Virus record (IMG/VR): IMGVR_UViG_3300009177_000021
Coordinates: 1-41,106 of that record
DNA from: a virus
Strand: one strand, 5' to 3'
Length of the DNA stretch: 41,106 nucleotides
Of this stretch, positions 16,150 to 23,978 are shown piece by piece; position 1 is the first letter of the stretch, and each line of letters opens with the position of its first letter. The notes under the pieces are model-generated. The model was not told where the DNA came from. It worked only from the letters and a program-made list of their open reading frames with translations, and did not search any database. A program made the translations under genes and the position numbers.

Positions 16150-16563
16150 TTACGTGATGACCACGACGTTTTTGCCCAGCACGTTCCACTTCTGCTGACT
16201 GGCGACCAGCGTGATGGAGGCGCCGACAAACGCGCCGAAGGTCAAGGTCGTCTTCGCGCCGCCGGTGACGCCGTCCTGCACGAGCCCCGTCGCCGTGACG
16301 ACGTGCGCGACGGCCGTGCCCGAGGTGATGTTGATCACGGTGCCCGCCTGCAGCGCACTGGGCGCCGCGAGGACGATCGCCGCCGCGGTCGCTTTCATCA
16401 GCGTGAAGGTCTGCTGACAGATCGGGAAGTGGTTCGCGCCGTTCCCGATCGTGCCGTCGCCGGGGATGAGGAGTTCGGCTTCCTGCTGCGAATCCCCGGT
16501 GGCCTTGGTCTGCGGCTGCGGCGAATAGGCGCCGCCCATCGTGCCGGTGCGATTGATCGGCAT
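16150..16563 (-). CDS. small beta protein, paralogue of the 17.0-kb gene product
   Basis: 137 residues. The last 85 (FTLMKATAAAIVLAAPS ... VVTATGLVQDGVTGG ... WNVLGKNVVVIT) align in pattern with the last 95 of the larger protein two genes upstream. Both end in a Trp-Asn-Val-Leu strand. The N-terminal 45 residues are polar (PQPQTKATGDSQQEAEL). With its place just after the coat gene, a capsid decoration or cement role is plausible. Confidence 0.6.
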   Translation of the reverse strand: MPINRTGTMGGAYSPQPQTKATGDSQQEAELLIPGDGTIGNGANHFPICQQTFTLMKATAAAIVLAAPSALQAGTVINITSGTAVAHVVTATGLVQDGVTGGAKTTLTFGAFVGASITLVASQQKWNVLGKNVVVIT

Positions 16564-16564
16564 G

Positions 16565-16993
16565 TCAGGACTCTTTCTTCGGCCGCCCGCGCGGCTTCTT
16601 GGGTTGCTCGGGAATGACCGCGAGGTGATCCGAGGTCATCCGGTCGATCGCGTCCGCTTCGGCCTGCGCCTGCGGACTCATGCGGCGATCGGTAAACGCC
16701 CGGTTCGCCGCGAGGACCGCCGCTTCCTGGTCCGCGGCATGGAGCGCCGCGAGCGCGACATCCTGCCCCGGATGAAACCCGCGCGACCGCAGGTTGGCTT
16801 CCTGCACCGCACTCTCGACCTCGATCGCGTCGAGGATCGCCGGCACGCCGGTCGGGGTCCGTCCCGCCTTGTAGAGGCGCTTCGGATATTCGTGGTAGAC
16901 GTAGGGGCGCAGCCCCGGTCCGAGGACCGAGGCCTGCGACTCCCACTTGACCATTTCTTTCGCGTACTCCGAGTCGGGACTGTGCAGGATCAT
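16565..16993 (-). CDS. hypothetical virion-region protein with basic C-terminal tail
   Basis: 142 residues. The N-terminal half (VYHEYPKRLYKAGRTPTGVP) and a helical second half rich in Ala, Glu and Asp are followed by PKKPRGRPKKES. That tail resembles an AT-hook and is likely to bind nucleic acid or be flexible. It lies between the two paralogous beta proteins behind the coat gene. I do not recognise the family. Confidence 0.6.
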   Translation of the reverse strand: MILHSPDSEYAKEMVKWESQASVLGPGLRPYVYHEYPKRLYKAGRTPTGVPAILDAIEVESAVQEANLRSRGFHPGQDVALAALHAADQEAAVLAANRAFTDRRMSPQAQAEADAIDRMTSDHLAVIPEQPKKPRGRPKKES

Positions 16994-17000
16994 GTCGGTC

Positions 17001-17648
17001 CTACGTCAGCACGACCGTGGAGCCGGTGACCGGCGCCGCCAGCACGTTCCAGGTGCCGTTGTTGGCGACGAGACTGAACCCTGCGCCGATGAAGGCCGCG
17101 AAGGTCGCCGTCGTCCACGGACTGCCCGTCAACCCGTTGTTGATCCCGGCGGTCGAGGTGATGACGTGCGCCGCGGCGGTCTGGCTGGTGAAGATCAGCT
17201 TGAGGCCGTTTTGCGCAATCGTCGGCAGCGGCAGGGTCGTCGCGCTGAGTGCCGTCGCCTTCGTGATGACGTACTCGGTGTTCTTGTCGGGCAGCGGAAT
17301 CACCGCCGTGTTCTGCCCGATGATGACCAGGTTGTCCACCTGCGGGCTGCGCTGCCCGGAGGTGCCCACGCCCGGCAGCGGGAAGTCCGACCCGACCGCC
17401 GAGGTCGAGACCGGCGCGAGGAGGTCGAAGGCCCGCGCCTCGGTCCCTTCCGAGCCGCGCCCGCGCACCTTGATCGTGCCCGACGCGAGCGTCATGACGT
17501 GATACATGATCTCGCCGTTGATCTGCACCGGCTGGCCCACGCCGCCGGTCACGAACCCGACCGCGGGAAAGCTCGCGGTCGAGGTGAGGTTGATCACCGT
17601 GTCGTTCGCGGTCCCGGCCGCAGACGTCGTCGTATTGACAAGTGCCAT
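17001..17648 (-). CDS. beta-rich protein behind the coat gene, putative decoration protein
   Basis: 215 residues. The N-terminal half (MALVNTTTSAAGTANDTVIN ... EIMYHVMTLASGTIKVRGRG) is a compact beta fold. The C-terminal half repeats the fold of the smaller protein at 16.2 kb (VITKATALSATTLPLP ... AAAHVITSTAGI ... WNVLAAPVTGSTVVLT). It is encoded 15 bases downstream of the major coat protein, the usual place for a capsid cement protein. There is no direct homology evidence. Confidence 0.62.
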   Translation of the reverse strand: MALVNTTTSAAGTANDTVINLTSTASFPAVGFVTGGVGQPVQINGEIMYHVMTLASGTIKVRGRGSEGTEARAFDLLAPVSTSAVGSDFPLPGVGTSGQRSPQVDNLVIIGQNTAVIPLPDKNTEYVITKATALSATTLPLPTIAQNGLKLIFTSQTAAAHVITSTAGINNGLTGSPWTTATFAAFIGAGFSLVANNGTWNVLAAPVTGSTVVLT

Positions 17649-17663
17649 GTTCGTCGTCCTCCT

Positions 17664-18890
17664 TTACGAGAAAATCCGCAGCGCGAAGTACGGCAGTACG
17701 GGCGCTACGCCGACGATGCAATCGATTCTGCTCGGAAGCTGATCCGTCTGGATGTTGTACTGCTCCACGAACCGCATCGAGAGCTGCGCCGCCTTGTCGT
17801 TGATGCGCTTGCTGACCGCGCCGGGCAGGTTCGCTTTCAGATCCGCCATGACGAAGGCGAACGCCGCCGGGTTGAACATCAGCGACTGCTTTGAGCGGGT
17901 CGCGGTCATCGTCGCCGCCACCGTGCCGGTTGCGCCGAGCCAGGTCACCGCCGCGAGATTCGCCGGCGAGGCGGTCACGGTCTGCAGCGGGCCGGAGGTG
18001 ATGATCGGCGGCGAGATGGTGAAGGTGCCCGTCGTCGTGCCGGCGAGATTCGCCACCAGCACGAACTGCTGCAGGTCGCCGGTGTCGTTATAGGAGACCG
18101 GGTTGACCGCGTTCACGCCGTCAATCGTGAAGATGTCGCCCGCGACCATCGCGTAGGTGCCCATGCCGGAGAGCGCCAGGCTCGAGCCGGTCTGCGACGC
18201 GCCCGCGACGACCGGGGTCGCCGTGGTAAACGTGCCGGTGGTGAAGACCGGCATGTTGGGATCCCAGTACCACTCGTCCGCGCCGAGGGCCGGCCCCGAG
18301 AACTGCCCCGAGCGGAAGTACTTGCTGATCTGCGCCTGCGGGTTGAAGAGCGCGAAATTCGCGGCCAGCAGACGCGACTGCGACTTCGGGTCGAGGACGA
18401 CGACCAGGTCCTGCGGCACGCCGACGTTGCGCAACTTCGCGATCCCGTCGGTGTAGGTCGTGTCGTCACTGATCGGAATGCCCGGCGTCCCGATGGCGTA
18501 ATAGACGCTCTTGTAGACTTCGGCCCCGGCAATCACGTCGGCCTTGTTGCCGAGCGCCACGCCCGCCGGATTGGTATAGCGTTCCTGCACTTCTTCGACG
18601 ACGAGGTTGTCGTCGGCCGAGGACCAGCCCATGCCCACCTGGAACTGGTGGTTGAGCGTGATCGGCACGGTCTGGTTGAGGATCGGCTGCGTGACGAGCG
18701 CCTGGCCTTCGTTCACGACCCACCGCTGTTGAATGCGGGCCTGGACGGTGTAGCCGATCTGTGCGCCCTGTGGTTTGTTCTCCCAGGAATTATCCCAGGA
18801 GCGATCGAACTGGCCGACCAACTTGATGTTGTTCTTCCAGTTGACCGCGACGTCTTTCGTGACCCACGTCGGGGTAATGAAGGTATTCAT
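17664..18890 (-). CDS. major capsid protein, P22 coat (gp5) type
   Basis: 408 residues; P22 gp5 has 430. The N-terminal arm (TPTWVTKDVAVNWKNNIKLV), the segment YTVQARIQQRWVVNEGQALV and the ending (FVEQYNIQTDQLPSRIDCIV) are of the P22 coat-protein kind, an HK97 fold with an inserted domain. It lies directly downstream of the scaffold gene and upstream of the putative decoration protein. It should be the most abundant virion protein. Confidence 0.88.
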   Translation of the reverse strand: MNTFITPTWVTKDVAVNWKNNIKLVGQFDRSWDNSWENKPQGAQIGYTVQARIQQRWVVNEGQALVTQPILNQTVPITLNHQFQVGMGWSSADDNLVVEEVQERYTNPAGVALGNKADVIAGAEVYKSVYYAIGTPGIPISDDTTYTDGIAKLRNVGVPQDLVVVLDPKSQSRLLAANFALFNPQAQISKYFRSGQFSGPALGADEWYWDPNMPVFTTGTFTTATPVVAGASQTGSSLALSGMGTYAMVAGDIFTIDGVNAVNPVSYNDTGDLQQFVLVANLAGTTTGTFTISPPIITSGPLQTVTASPANLAAVTWLGATGTVAATMTATRSKQSLMFNPAAFAFVMADLKANLPGAVSKRINDKAAQLSMRFVEQYNIQTDQLPSRIDCIVGVAPVLPYFALRIFS

Positions 18891-18931
18891 GCTCCGCGTC
18901 CTTGCGGCGCACGATCAGCGGCGCAAGCGAC

Positions 18932-19921
18932 TCAGCGGCGGCTGTGGCGGGGCACGAAATAGGATTCGTGGTCCGACAGCGAGCTGTCGTCGCCGGGCAC
19001 ATCGGTCGTACGCAACGTGGAGGCGGTCCGCACTGGAGTGGGCGGCCGTATCACCGGTGAAGGCGAAGGTCCGGGGGCTGCTCCAGTCGTGACAGCCGCG
19101 CCGGAAGGTGGTGAATTCGAGAGGCGTTGCCCGAGCAACGTAAGCTCCTCGACTTGATCCAGCATCGGCAGCGCGAGCAGCCGCTGGACTTCGCCGGGAG
19201 ACTTATGGAGATGGTATAGCACATCCGGCCCGCTCTTGTGTTCTAAAATCCACGCATCGATCAGCGAGCCTTGCGGAATCGGCGTCTCGGTTTGCAGCGC
19301 CACCTGGACGAAATCGGGATATTTCGCGCGCGCGACGCCGACGCGCTGCTCCCACGTCTGCTGCAGGCGGATCTGTTCCTGCTGCTGCGCTTGCTGGCGC
19401 TGCCACGCGCTATGCCGTTCGGTCGTCTCACGAATCGCATCACGGGATTCCCACCGCGCCTGCGCCTTCACGTACTTGCTGTAGTCGTCGAATTGATCGG
19501 GCGTCGGTTCGGGGTCGTCCTTCGCGGCGGGTACCGGACTGAACTGCTGCGGCGGCGCTGGCGGACGCGCCGGCGGCTGGCTCTGCGGCGGCGGCGTCTG
19601 GCCGGGGGCTTTGAGGCGTGCGTTCTCGGCTTCGGTTTCCCGCAGGCGGCGCGTCAGTTCGGCGATGCGCGGGACATCCCCGGCCCCGGCGCGTTGACTT
19701 TTCGCCCGGTGGCGCGGCTTGAAGCGCCCGGTGGTTTCGTCGCGCTCCTCGAACGTCGTTTCGTGTTCGTCGAGACTGCCGGCGGCGGGGGGATCGGCGG
19801 CGGTGGTCGGGGCCTCTTCGCGCAGGCCGGGCGCGGAGCGGGCGACGTCGGGATCGGGATGGATCGACTGTTCGATCAGGGTGGCGTTGGATTCGGCGGG
19901 AGCGTTCAGATCATCGGCCAT
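18932..19921 (-). CDS. scaffolding protein
   Basis: 329 residues; P22 gp8 has 303. It is highly charged and low in aromatic residues, with a helical section (RIAELTRRLRETEAENARLK), a Pro/Gln-rich linker and a central Gln/Arg helix (WQRQQAQQQEQIRLQQTW). A small basic C-terminus ends PRHSRR, as scaffolds need for docking on coat subunits. Its place between portal and coat is the classic one. Sequence identity to P22 gp8 is not visible, so the call rests on order and composition. Confidence 0.75.
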   Translation of the reverse strand: MADDLNAPAESNATLIEQSIHPDPDVARSAPGLREEAPTTAADPPAAGSLDEHETTFEERDETTGRFKPRHRAKSQRAGAGDVPRIAELTRRLRETEAENARLKAPGQTPPPQSQPPARPPAPPQQFSPVPAAKDDPEPTPDQFDDYSKYVKAQARWESRDAIRETTERHSAWQRQQAQQQEQIRLQQTWEQRVGVARAKYPDFVQVALQTETPIPQGSLIDAWILEHKSGPDVLYHLHKSPGEVQRLLALPMLDQVEELTLLGQRLSNSPPSGAAVTTGAAPGPSPSPVIRPPTPVRTASTLRTTDVPGDDSSLSDHESYFVPRHSRR

Positions 19922-19942
19922 AAGAGCTTCAGAACATCCTTG

Positions 19943-19993
19943 GACGCGCTACGACGATGCCGGCGATCCGCGCTCGGAGGCCACGCGTTTGTC
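19943..19993 (+). repeat. boundary repeat copy 3 (over the stop of the 20-kb small gene)
   Basis: Left block GCGCTACGAC, a 24-base gap with GCG/CGC, then right block GCCACGCGTTTGTC. It encodes the last codons and stop of the leftward gene and is inverted relative to copy 4. Confidence 0.8.
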
Positions 19994-20281
19994 CGCCTCG
20001 TAATCCGCGACATCTGCCAGACGCGCCACCAGCATCGCGTCGGCGACGGCATAGGCGAACCGCGCGCCCTTGATCATCGCAGCCCCGAGGCCGACGTGCG
20101 GCCAGCGGTCGATCCCGACGAGCACCTGCCCGGCGAAGTAATCACGCAGCGTCATCTCCGTCCCGCCGTCGTTCCGGGCGGATGCCGGATCGACCAGTGC
20201 CGCCAACGCGTGGTCTTCAGGCGGACGATGACCCGCCTCGTCGCAGCGCGCCTGATCGTCGTCGTCCGTCTCGTCGCTCAT
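19949..20281 (-). CDS. conserved-looking small phage protein
   Basis: 110 residues. An acidic N-terminus (MSDETDDDDQARCDEAGHRP) is followed by a helical core, MTLRDYFAGQVLVGIDRW ... AYAVADAMLVARL. That core is common in small phage proteins of unknown function. The gene is bracketed by two inverted boundary-repeat copies, one over its stop and one just inside its start. It lies between portal and scaffold. Confidence 0.62.
   Translation of the reverse strand: MSDETDDDDQARCDEAGHRPPEDHALAALVDPASARNDGGTEMTLRDYFAGQVLVGIDRWPHVGLGAAMIKGARFAYAVADAMLVARLADVADYEADKRVASERGSPASS
20204..20250 (-). repeat. boundary repeat copy 4 (inside the start of the 20-kb small gene)
   Basis: On the plus strand AACGCGTGGTC, then a strong inverted repeat AGGCGG/CCGCCT with an 8-base loop, then GTCGCAGCGCGCC. 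The gap is 25. It is translated, as part of the acidic N-terminus of the gene. Confidence 0.7.
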
Positions 20282-20460
20282 GCCGCCTCATCCCCGCCCG
20301 ACTCGGTGTCGATCTCGACTTTCGCATCGGTGACATCGAAGAAGGTTTCTTCGCCGTCGCTCTGCACGATCGTCATCTGCCCGTGATCGAATTCCACCAC
20401 GCGGGCGCTGTAGAGGGTCGCCCGGTGCGGCGTCTCGACGCGCGTGACGCGGACGTTCAT
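20278..20460 (-). CDS. 60-residue beta protein
   Basis: A short acidic protein with alternating hydrophobic strands (TLYSARVVEFDHGQMTIVQS, then ETFFDVTDAKVEIDT), suggesting a tiny SH3- or OB-like barrel. It overlaps the next start (ATGA) and follows the Cys-rich mini gene by four bases. Function unknown. Confidence 0.6.
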   Translation of the reverse strand: MNVRVTRVETPHRATLYSARVVEFDHGQMTIVQSDGEETFFDVTDAKVEIDTESGGDEAA

Positions 20461-20464
20461 GCCG

Positions 20465-20602
20465 TCACCCCGTTCCGTAGCCCCGATCGCACGGGCGACT
20501 CCCGGCCTTGATGATGTGGCAGATCACGCGCCGGTCACAGTCGCGGCATTGGCGGCCGTGTCGCAGCCGCGATGTCAGCCGCCACAGCCACCATCGGAAC
20601 AT
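20465..20602 (-). CDS. 45-residue Cys-rich basic protein
   Basis: Starts MFRWWLWRLTSRLR, a basic aromatic helix, then CRDCDRRVICH and a final Cys ten residues later, which could form a zinc knuckle. Its ATG overlaps the portal stop (TGATG) and it fills the only space between the portal and the next gene. Too short for a family call; the coupling supports translation. Confidence 0.5.
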   Translation of the reverse strand: MFRWWLWRLTSRLRHGRQCRDCDRRVICHIIKAGSRPCDRGYGTG

Positions 20603-23193
20603 CACGCGCCTGCTCCCGGCTCCACCGGCGGCGGTTGCAGCGCCGCGGCCTGCTGCTGCTGCTCGAGACTCTGCTGATGCCCCAGCTGCGCCATCGCGGC
20701 ATCATGCTGCCGCTGCGCCTCGGCATCGTCCGCACTCTGCGCCCCGTCGGCCGCCGCCATGCCAGCTTCGTGCTGCTGGCCGGCCGTGGCGATCTGTGCC
20801 GCGTGCTGGCGTTCCAAGTCCGCCTGCTGCGCATCCTGCTGTTGCAGTCCGACCCGTGCCCGTTCGTCGAGGAAGAGCTGCATGCGGTCCATCTTCGCGC
20901 CCAGCTCGGCGACGGCGAGCTTGGTCTCGCGGTCCGCCGCCGCCGTGCGTTCCTTGCTCGCCAGTTCCGCCTGCGCGATCTGCACCTTGGTGTGCGCATC
21001 GCCCGCCGCGATCTGCAGCTTGGTGTCGTTCTCGGCTTTTTTCGTCGCCAGTTCCTGCTGCATCGCCTGCATGGCCTGCTCGGCCTGCTGGATCTGCCCC
21101 TTCATCTGCGCCAGTTGCTGCGTCACCTCCGGCGGCAAATCCGCGCCCTGGTCTTTCGCCTGCAGCATCTGCTGGATCGGCGGCGCCAGCATGACTTTCG
21201 CGCGCTCGGCCATTTCCTGATGGCCGGGGCCGTCCTGGTGCTTGAAGAAGAGATCCCCGAACCACGTCATCAGGACCGGACTGACGCTCAAGAGATCCCC
21301 GATGATCGAGGCTTCCTGTTCGCGGCGCGAGTCGTAGCCGCGCGTCACTTTCACGATGACGTTGAAATTGGCGTCCGGGGTCAGCGTGTACTGCTTGACC
21401 TTCTTCGGCGCGGGCGGTTGGCCCGGCATCCCCGGCATCCCCGGCATCGGCGGCGGCTGGCCGGGCATCGGTGGCATCCCTGGCGGCGGGCCGGACGGCG
21501 GAATCCCGCCACTGGGCGGCGGCATGCCCGGCATCCCGAGGGCGGGCGGCATCGGCGGCAGTTGGGACGGCGGCTGCTGCTCGGCGCCCCCGGCATTGGG
21601 CGCGGGGCCGATCCGCACCGTCTGCGCGTCCCCTTCGCCGCTCATGATCCGCACGAGACGCCCCGGCGTCTTGCCGTAAATCGGATACAGCAGATTGTTG
21701 AGGATCTGCCCCTCGTAGCGGATCGAGCGTCGCAGGTTGTCGAGGAAGTTACTCGTCCCCTGCTCGCTCGACTGCCGCAGTTCCTGGAGGGCCTTACCGC
21801 TTTTGAGTTTCGCGTCCGTGTTGCGCCCGACCCGCGATTCGGGCACCCCGGTCGTCGACTGGATCGCCTGGTCGAACATCTCGATCGCGCCGAAGATGGC
21901 GCCGACGTCGGTCCCGGTCGGCGTGCGCGTCGGGCGCTCGAGCGGTTGCCCATTCACCGAGAGGTTGTTGTAAGGCAAATAGGGGAGCGCGCGGGTATTC
22001 GACTGTTGATACCACTGCTCGAACCCTTCGACCTGCTCCGGCGTGACCTGCCACGGCGGAATCGGCGAGAGGCCGATCGTTTCCACCCCTTTACTGACCA
22101 GCGCGTTGAAGGCTTCCTGACTGTGCCGGCCGGGGCGGACCATCCCTTCGGCGCGCCGCTCCTGGTCGTAGGGCTGCAATTCTTCGCCGAGGACTTTCAC
22201 GATCGGCAGGTCCGGGCCTTCCCAGTCGGTCTCCTCGAGAATCTGCGCGCCGTCGAGTTTGCAGACCTTGATGGTTTTCTGGATGACCTCGCGCTTATCC
22301 ACGATCGCGTCCTCGGGCGTGCCCGCTTTCAGCTCGTCCTCCCAGCCGCTCGAGCCGTCTTTCATGAGGAGCAGCGTGCGGATGGTGCGCTCGGTATACC
22401 AGTACTGGACGACGCGGCAGGACTTGGTCTTTTCCTTGGTCGTGAACCAGTCGGGATACTCGTCGCCGAGCGCGCGGAAGTCTTCGTCGTCGCACGAACA
22501 GAGCTGATTCGCCTTGCCGGCCACGGTGGGGAATTCCGCTTTGTACTGCGCCCACGCCATGTCGGTGCCGATGAAGCCCCACTCCGCATCCGAGCCGTCG
22601 GGCTGTTCGTGCGCCGGGTCGAGACTGACACTCGCCTGGTTGTAGATCCGGTGCAGATAGACTTCCTTGTCCCACGATTTGCCGGGGAGGAAGCGCACGA
22701 GCACCGCGTAGTAGCCGGTCCCGGCAATGGTCGAACGGGTGAAGGCCCAGGTGCGCGCGTCGGCCGCTTCGCTGCTGCGCTGAATGCGGCGCGCCAGCCC
22801 TTCGCGCAGTTCGATCTCCGTGTCGTCGAGCGGCCCGACCAGTTGCTCGAAATCGTCGGCAGGGACCAGCTCGATCCCCATGTCGCTTTGCCGTTCCTGA
22901 TTCAGCACCTGCCGCACCGGTTCGCGCAGCTTGTTGACGACGTAACAGGGGCGCGCCGGAATCGGCGGCATCCCGCCGGTGGCATTCTGGCCGCGGCGGG
23001 CTTGCTGGGCGTCGTCGCTCCACTGGTCGCCGGCGTAGAAACGCAAGTCCTCGAGCTCGCGCTGGCGCTGCGCGTTGGTCGCGTCCTGGGCTTGGGTAAA
23101 GCGGTCTTTGGCGAGGTCGAGCAGGGCTTCGTGGGCTTTGGACAGTTTGACCCGGCCGTGGCGGGACTCGGTGGGGCGGCCGCGTTTCGCCAT
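20602..23193 (-). CDS. portal protein, P22 type
   Basis: 863 residues against 725 in P22 gp1. The body carries familiar portal segments such as NKLREPVRQVLNQERQSDMG, WGFIGTDMAW and YNNLSVNGQPLERP. A Pro/Gly/Met-rich insert of about 50 residues near 600-650 (GMPGMPPPSG ... MPGMPGMPGQ) interrupts it. The last 200 residues are a Gln/Ala-rich coiled coil that would form the barrel reaching into the head. The start is the ATG overlapping the previous stop (ATGA). It follows the terminase block. Confidence 0.88.
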   Translation of the reverse strand: MAKRGRPTESRHGRVKLSKAHEALLDLAKDRFTQAQDATNAQRQRELEDLRFYAGDQWSDDAQQARRGQNATGGMPPIPARPCYVVNKLREPVRQVLNQERQSDMGIELVPADDFEQLVGPLDDTEIELREGLARRIQRSSEAADARTWAFTRSTIAGTGYYAVLVRFLPGKSWDKEVYLHRIYNQASVSLDPAHEQPDGSDAEWGFIGTDMAWAQYKAEFPTVAGKANQLCSCDDEDFRALGDEYPDWFTTKEKTKSCRVVQYWYTERTIRTLLLMKDGSSGWEDELKAGTPEDAIVDKREVIQKTIKVCKLDGAQILEETDWEGPDLPIVKVLGEELQPYDQERRAEGMVRPGRHSQEAFNALVSKGVETIGLSPIPPWQVTPEQVEGFEQWYQQSNTRALPYLPYNNLSVNGQPLERPTRTPTGTDVGAIFGAIEMFDQAIQSTTGVPESRVGRNTDAKLKSGKALQELRQSSEQGTSNFLDNLRRSIRYEGQILNNLLYPIYGKTPGRLVRIMSGEGDAQTVRIGPAPNAGGAEQQPPSQLPPMPPALGMPGMPPPSGGIPPSGPPPGMPPMPGQPPPMPGMPGMPGQPPAPKKVKQYTLTPDANFNVIVKVTRGYDSRREQEASIIGDLLSVSPVLMTWFGDLFFKHQDGPGHQEMAERAKVMLAPPIQQMLQAKDQGADLPPEVTQQLAQMKGQIQQAEQAMQAMQQELATKKAENDTKLQIAAGDAHTKVQIAQAELASKERTAAADRETKLAVAELGAKMDRMQLFLDERARVGLQQQDAQQADLERQHAAQIATAGQQHEAGMAAADGAQSADDAEAQRQHDAAMAQLGHQQSLEQQQQAAALQPPPVEPGAGA

Positions 23194-23579
23194 CAGCGGC
23201 GGCCCCTGAACAGCCAGCGGACGCGGCCGAGGAAGGTCAGGCAGGCGCGCTCGTGAGCGATGTAAGCCTCGCGCAACATGGTGTGCTCCTGCGCCAGTCC
23301 GGCGACTTGTTGCACGATCCCGGCAAGTTGCCCGTCCGTGAGCCGTCCCCACTCGTTGAACTGGCGCAGCGCGGTGACCTGATCCGCCGGACTGACCCAC
23401 ACGTCGCGCGGCGGGTCATAGACGCCTCGCTCCAGCTGGTCGAGCCGCTGATGCGCGAGGCCGACGCTGTTGGCGACCCTGGCGATGTTGGCTTGCGTCT
23501 CGCCGAGCGTGTCGAGCGCCTCGACGCCGATGGTGCGCCGCAAGTCCCGCCGCAGCGCCTTGACCGTGGACTGACTCAT
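23193..23579 (-). CDS. helical protein between terminase and portal
   Basis: 128 residues, almost wholly helical with heptad-like leucines (ALDTLGETQANIARVANSVG ... HQRLDQLERGVYDPP ... LAQEHTMLREAYIAHERACL) and a basic end, RVRWLFRGRR. Both ends overlap neighbours by four bases. The family is not recognised. It could be an accessory of portal assembly or packaging. Confidence 0.6.
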   Translation of the reverse strand: MSQSTVKALRRDLRRTIGVEALDTLGETQANIARVANSVGLAHQRLDQLERGVYDPPRDVWVSPADQVTALRQFNEWGRLTDGQLAGIVQQVAGLAQEHTMLREAYIAHERACLTFLGRVRWLFRGRR

Positions 23580-23662
23580 CGTGGCCGCTCGTAATACAGC
23601 ACCAAGCCGACGACGGCGAGCCACCCGGCCGCGCCCCAGATCGCGACGAATAGGAGACTCAT
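23576..23662 (-). CDS. 28-residue single-span membrane peptide
   Basis: MSLLFVAIWGAAGWLAVVGL followed by VLYYERPR is one transmembrane helix with a short charged end. It is joined to both neighbours by ATGA overlaps, which is the main reason for calling it a gene. It is too small for a homology-based function. Confidence 0.5.
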   Translation of the reverse strand: MSLLFVAIWGAAGWLAVVGLVLYYERPR

Positions 23663-23883
23663 CGCTGCCGCCGTTCCGTGCGCGTGATGGCCGCGCGTGC
23701 CCGTCTGAGCGTCGCCAGGTCCTGGCCGTCGAGGGCGTCGATATGCTCGGCCGTCGCGCGGATGGGGTCGCCGGATTCAGGGGTGTAGATCGTCGTGCCG
23801 CACGTCCCGCAGACCGCCACCGGGCCGATCAGGGCGGCGGGGACGGTGGTCGTGTCGCAGGCTGGACAGAGGAGGGCGTCCAC
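23659..23883 (-). CDS. 74-residue zinc-ribbon protein
   Basis: CPAC at the N-terminus and CGTC about 16 residues later make a treble of short strands around a probable zinc. The C-terminal half is helical (ATAEHIDALDGQDLATLRRA). It follows the large terminase by about 95 bases. Function unknown. Confidence 0.6.
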   Translation of the reverse strand: MDALLCPACDTTTVPAALIGPVAVCGTCGTTIYTPESGDPIRATAEHIDALDGQDLATLRRARAAITRTERRQR

Positions 23884-23978
23884 GCGCAGTCAGAGCGTAG
23901 CACTTTACGACACGAAGTGCTGGGGTATTTCGCGGGCTTCAGAAAGAACACCGCTTTGACGCGCGACGGACTCTGCGG

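Noticed and set aside
13924-16617. A plus-strand open frame of nearly 900 codons over the tail and adaptor genes
   Set aside because: GC-rich shadow: extremely Arg-rich, no starts with ribosome sites, and it crosses five well-supported leftward genes.
20572-23256. A plus-strand open frame of nearly 900 codons opposite the portal
   Set aside because: Antisense shadow of the portal gene, rich in Arg, Leu and His with no recognisable domain.
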